Shown one piece after another: positions 62,246 to 64,000 of a DNA stretch of 64,000 nucleotides; position 1 is the stretch's first letter, and every line of letters starts with the position of its first letter. The notes under the pieces are model-generated. The model was not told the DNA's origin and made no database searches. It was given only the letters and a program-made list of their open reading frames with translations. A program made the translations under genes and the position numbers. Source of the stretch: Nematostella vectensis (lineage: Eukaryota > Cnidaria > Anthozoa > Actiniaria > Edwardsiidae); contig NC_064047.1 of assembly GCF_932526225.1 (NCBI RefSeq), positions 4,277,501-4,341,500 of the forward strand, given 5' to 3'.

Positions 62246-62678
62246 CTAACATCCTCTTGGCTTGCCTACTTTCCACCAATCATTAGGGTAATGATATTTC
62301 TGCATTTCTACCTTGCCGTGTGGTACATGCATACTAAAGTTACCGAACTGTGATGTTGGCATTGGAACCTTCACAAGGCGTGCCGGGAACATATGAAAAT
62401 GTCTGTAGTTGACGAAAAACAAGTATGCCTCCCAGCCAGTCCTGTGCATCCATCCACTGTTGTAGAAATCACGGTAGATCATGATATCCCCTCTTGCTGT
62501 GTGCCGCGTAACACGGTAAAACCCAAATCTGTATGAGTAGTAGCATTTAATGCCATAGTTTTTGAAAGCTTCAATGATCTCTGCTTCAGAGTGTTGACTG
62601 ATCTCATTGTACAAGACACCATAATCGAAGTCGTTATCCCAGGGGAGTGGGCGGTTGTAGCGAAGAGCTCCCCACAAA
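62246..62678 (-). CDS. LicD/fukutin-like phosphotransferase-family protein, last exon (partial)
   Basis: The exon is open from a splice acceptor (TTTTGTTTTAG| on the minus strand) at 62678 to a stop at 62246, encoding about 143 residues. It begins LWGALRYNRPLPWDNDFDYG, the LicD-type motif whose aspartates bind metal and nucleotide in fukutin/FKRP and bacterial LicD enzymes. The rest includes RGDIMIYRDFYNSGWM, LVKVPMPTSQFGNFSMHVP and a C-terminal KPRGC. Related proteins transfer phosphorylated alcohols or sugars to glycans in the secretory pathway. Upstream exons were not identified; they may lie beyond 64000 or between 62690 and 64000. The exact substrate is unknown. Confidence 0.8.
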
Positions 62679-63169
62679 CTAAAACAAAAATTATGAGAAG
62701 GGCGTTATAATATGTATATATATATAGGAACTTCAATTACTTTTGGTTATTCAGCATTCACAATTGCTTCCGGTTAGGTTTGGAACCGAAAAAAACACAA
62801 CCAATCAGTCTAGTGTACCTATATTCAAGTCAAAAGGGGGGGAGAGCACCTCTTCCCAGCATGCATTGCTAATGACTTATATTATCAACAGCTTCGCCCC
62901 CGCGAACACGTTAGTTGGTCCTCCCGGCATGCGTAGCTATGACTTATATTATCAACAGCTTCGCCCCCGCGAACGCGTCTGTGGATCAAGGACACCACAG
63001 AGAAACCATCTCTGCGAGCTGCTGACTTTGAAAAGTCGAAAAATGTTCAACTGTTTATGTTTACTATTACAACAGCAAACATTTCGCATTTCCAATTTAA
63101 AACAATAATTAGACACTTAAGTTTTTCCCAACGAGCTAGGGAATAGCGAAGAATTGTTTATTGCACACT
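62679..63169. other. region upstream of LicD-like exon
   Basis: No exon was recognised. A direct repeat of about 66 bp (ATGACTTATATTATCAACAG and TTCGCCCCCGCGAAC) occurs at 62872 and 62938. Confidence 0.5.
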
Positions 63170-63930
63170 GGATTCACTTTATTTGTTTGCCATAATTACA
63201 GTTGGACTACATACAATAACTACAGGGAAAAATGGCAAGGTGAGAGGCCCACAGAACAACCAGGGCTTATGCGAGTCATGAGCTCCCGGAAAATATAGAG
63301 ATTTATGAACGAAAAATTTGTAGGCAACATGCTAAGCGAAACAAACAATCAGGGAAGGATACAGCACTTGGCACAATAAAAATTATTCTAGTGAGGTCTC
63401 CTTTTCTGAGGCTTCTTATGAACTGTTTGCTTGTTCCCTTTTCCCAGGCCTGTCAGTAGAATCCTAAAAAATTGAAATAAAAACAGTTAAAGACAACTAA
63501 AGTATAATTTAGGGCTCTGACACAAACCAATCACTCTTTTAGAGGTTATCCAACCTTGACGGGAGCAAAAAATAGCCAATTTTGAACGTCCCAAAAAATG
63601 ATCAAAACATGGAGTAACATGGAGTTATATCGATAACCAATATTTCTTGGCTATTAAATGGTTGGATCAAGTAAAAATACAGCGTGTTACTCCTTTGTTT
63701 ACGAGGGCCACGCATGACGTAAATTACAAACAGAAAATACAAGCACTCAAAAGGCACAGATCTTGCAAACAAATCAGTGAGAGACAGAACATAAGGTAAA
63801 TATAACAGCAGATAGCTTTACTTACCATTGGACGCTCTCTGAGAGGAGCGTGAAGCTCTCAAACTCACGCTATGATCCTGTCGCTTCTCAGATTTTTCCG
63901 CTTAGAAGTGTGAGATTTATAGCAAAAGGC
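63170..63930 (-). other. possible small spliced transcript, minus strand
   Basis: On the minus strand a donor CCAATG|GTAAGT lies at about 63826 and an acceptor ATTTCAATTTTTTAG at 63456. A poly(A) signal AATAAA is at 63183-63178. Reading through the junction, one frame encodes WILLTGLGKGNKQTVHKKP and ends at a TAG near 63384. It has no ATG in the visible first exon. The ATG at the donor gives only a 16-codon peptide. This could be a small protein gene with an unseen first exon, a non-coding RNA, or chance. Confidence 0.35.
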
Positions 63931-64000
63931 ATGACGGGAAGAGGTGTTTCCCCCCCTTGTCAATTCATGTGTTGCTCTGGGTGATAGTGTGAAACAGCAA

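Larger units (their letters stand above)
54394..62517. repeat. tandem duplication unit B (8.12 kb)
   Basis: Direct copy of 46652-54391. The extra 384 bp come mainly from the repeat expansion at 59793-60110. Small differences elsewhere: one C at about 56180, one ATC unit at about 56700, one T at about 56890. Confidence 0.97.

Noticed and set aside
62743-63108. 121-codon plus-strand open frame
   Set aside because: It crosses a direct repeat and AT-rich DNA, has no domain features, and is opposite the minus-strand genes.

Overview
This is animal nuclear DNA: AT-rich, intron-dense (most introns 0.2 to 2 kb), with consensus GT-AG splice sites, many minisatellites, and MITE-like inverted-repeat elements. 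The genes and their style fit a cnidarian, most probably a sea anemone of the Nematostella type. The species is an inference, because no search could be run. No prokaryotic operons, CRISPR arrays, or tRNA or rRNA genes were seen.

Layout. (1) 0.8-11.4 kb, plus strand: a 15-exon gene for a secreted protein with a signal peptide, furin site, DUF11-like region, two discoidin (F5/8C) domains and an Asp-box C-terminal region. (2) 13.6-18.5 kb, plus strand: a shortened, frameshifted tandem paralog of the same gene. (3) 18.8-20.3 kb: a 31-bp minisatellite block. (4) 21.0-27.7 kb, minus strand: spermine synthase in 10 exons, with one AT-AC (U12-type) intron. (5) 28.2-36.4 kb, plus strand: a UPRT-type uracil phosphoribosyltransferase homolog, head-to-head with spermine synthase across about 460 bp. 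Its first intron holds a TIR element with a 9-bp target duplication and a decayed zinc-finger-like gene fragment. (6) 39.4-42.9 kb, plus strand: a two-exon myosin essential light chain-like gene whose intron is mostly a 25-bp minisatellite and a long tetranucleotide tract. (7) 44.0-46.4 kb: a GC-rich element with long nested inverted repeats and its own broken ORF, compositionally foreign to the host. (8) 46.65-62.5 kb: a 7.7 to 8.1 kb tandem duplication, each unit carrying a complete 7-exon Frizzled-like 7TM receptor gene. The duplication breaks inside the last exon of a minus-strand LicD/fukutin-like gene, leaving one truncated and one complete copy of that exon. (9) 63.2-63.9 kb, minus strand: a possible small spliced transcript.

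Exon models were built by joining splice sites in phase. The four main gene models plus the receptor sum to whole numbers of codons (664, 387, 297, 152 and 449 aa), which supports the boundaries. Spermine synthase and the UPRT homolog both relate to small-metabolite (polyamine and pyrimidine) biology and probably share a promoter region. The other genes show no functional link to each other.

The most unusual observations are three minisatellites in the discoidin paralogs that each amplify a splice junction, the GC-rich nested-inverted-repeat element, the element with a captured gene fragment, the AT-AC intron, and the abrupt drop in identity within the receptor-gene duplication.
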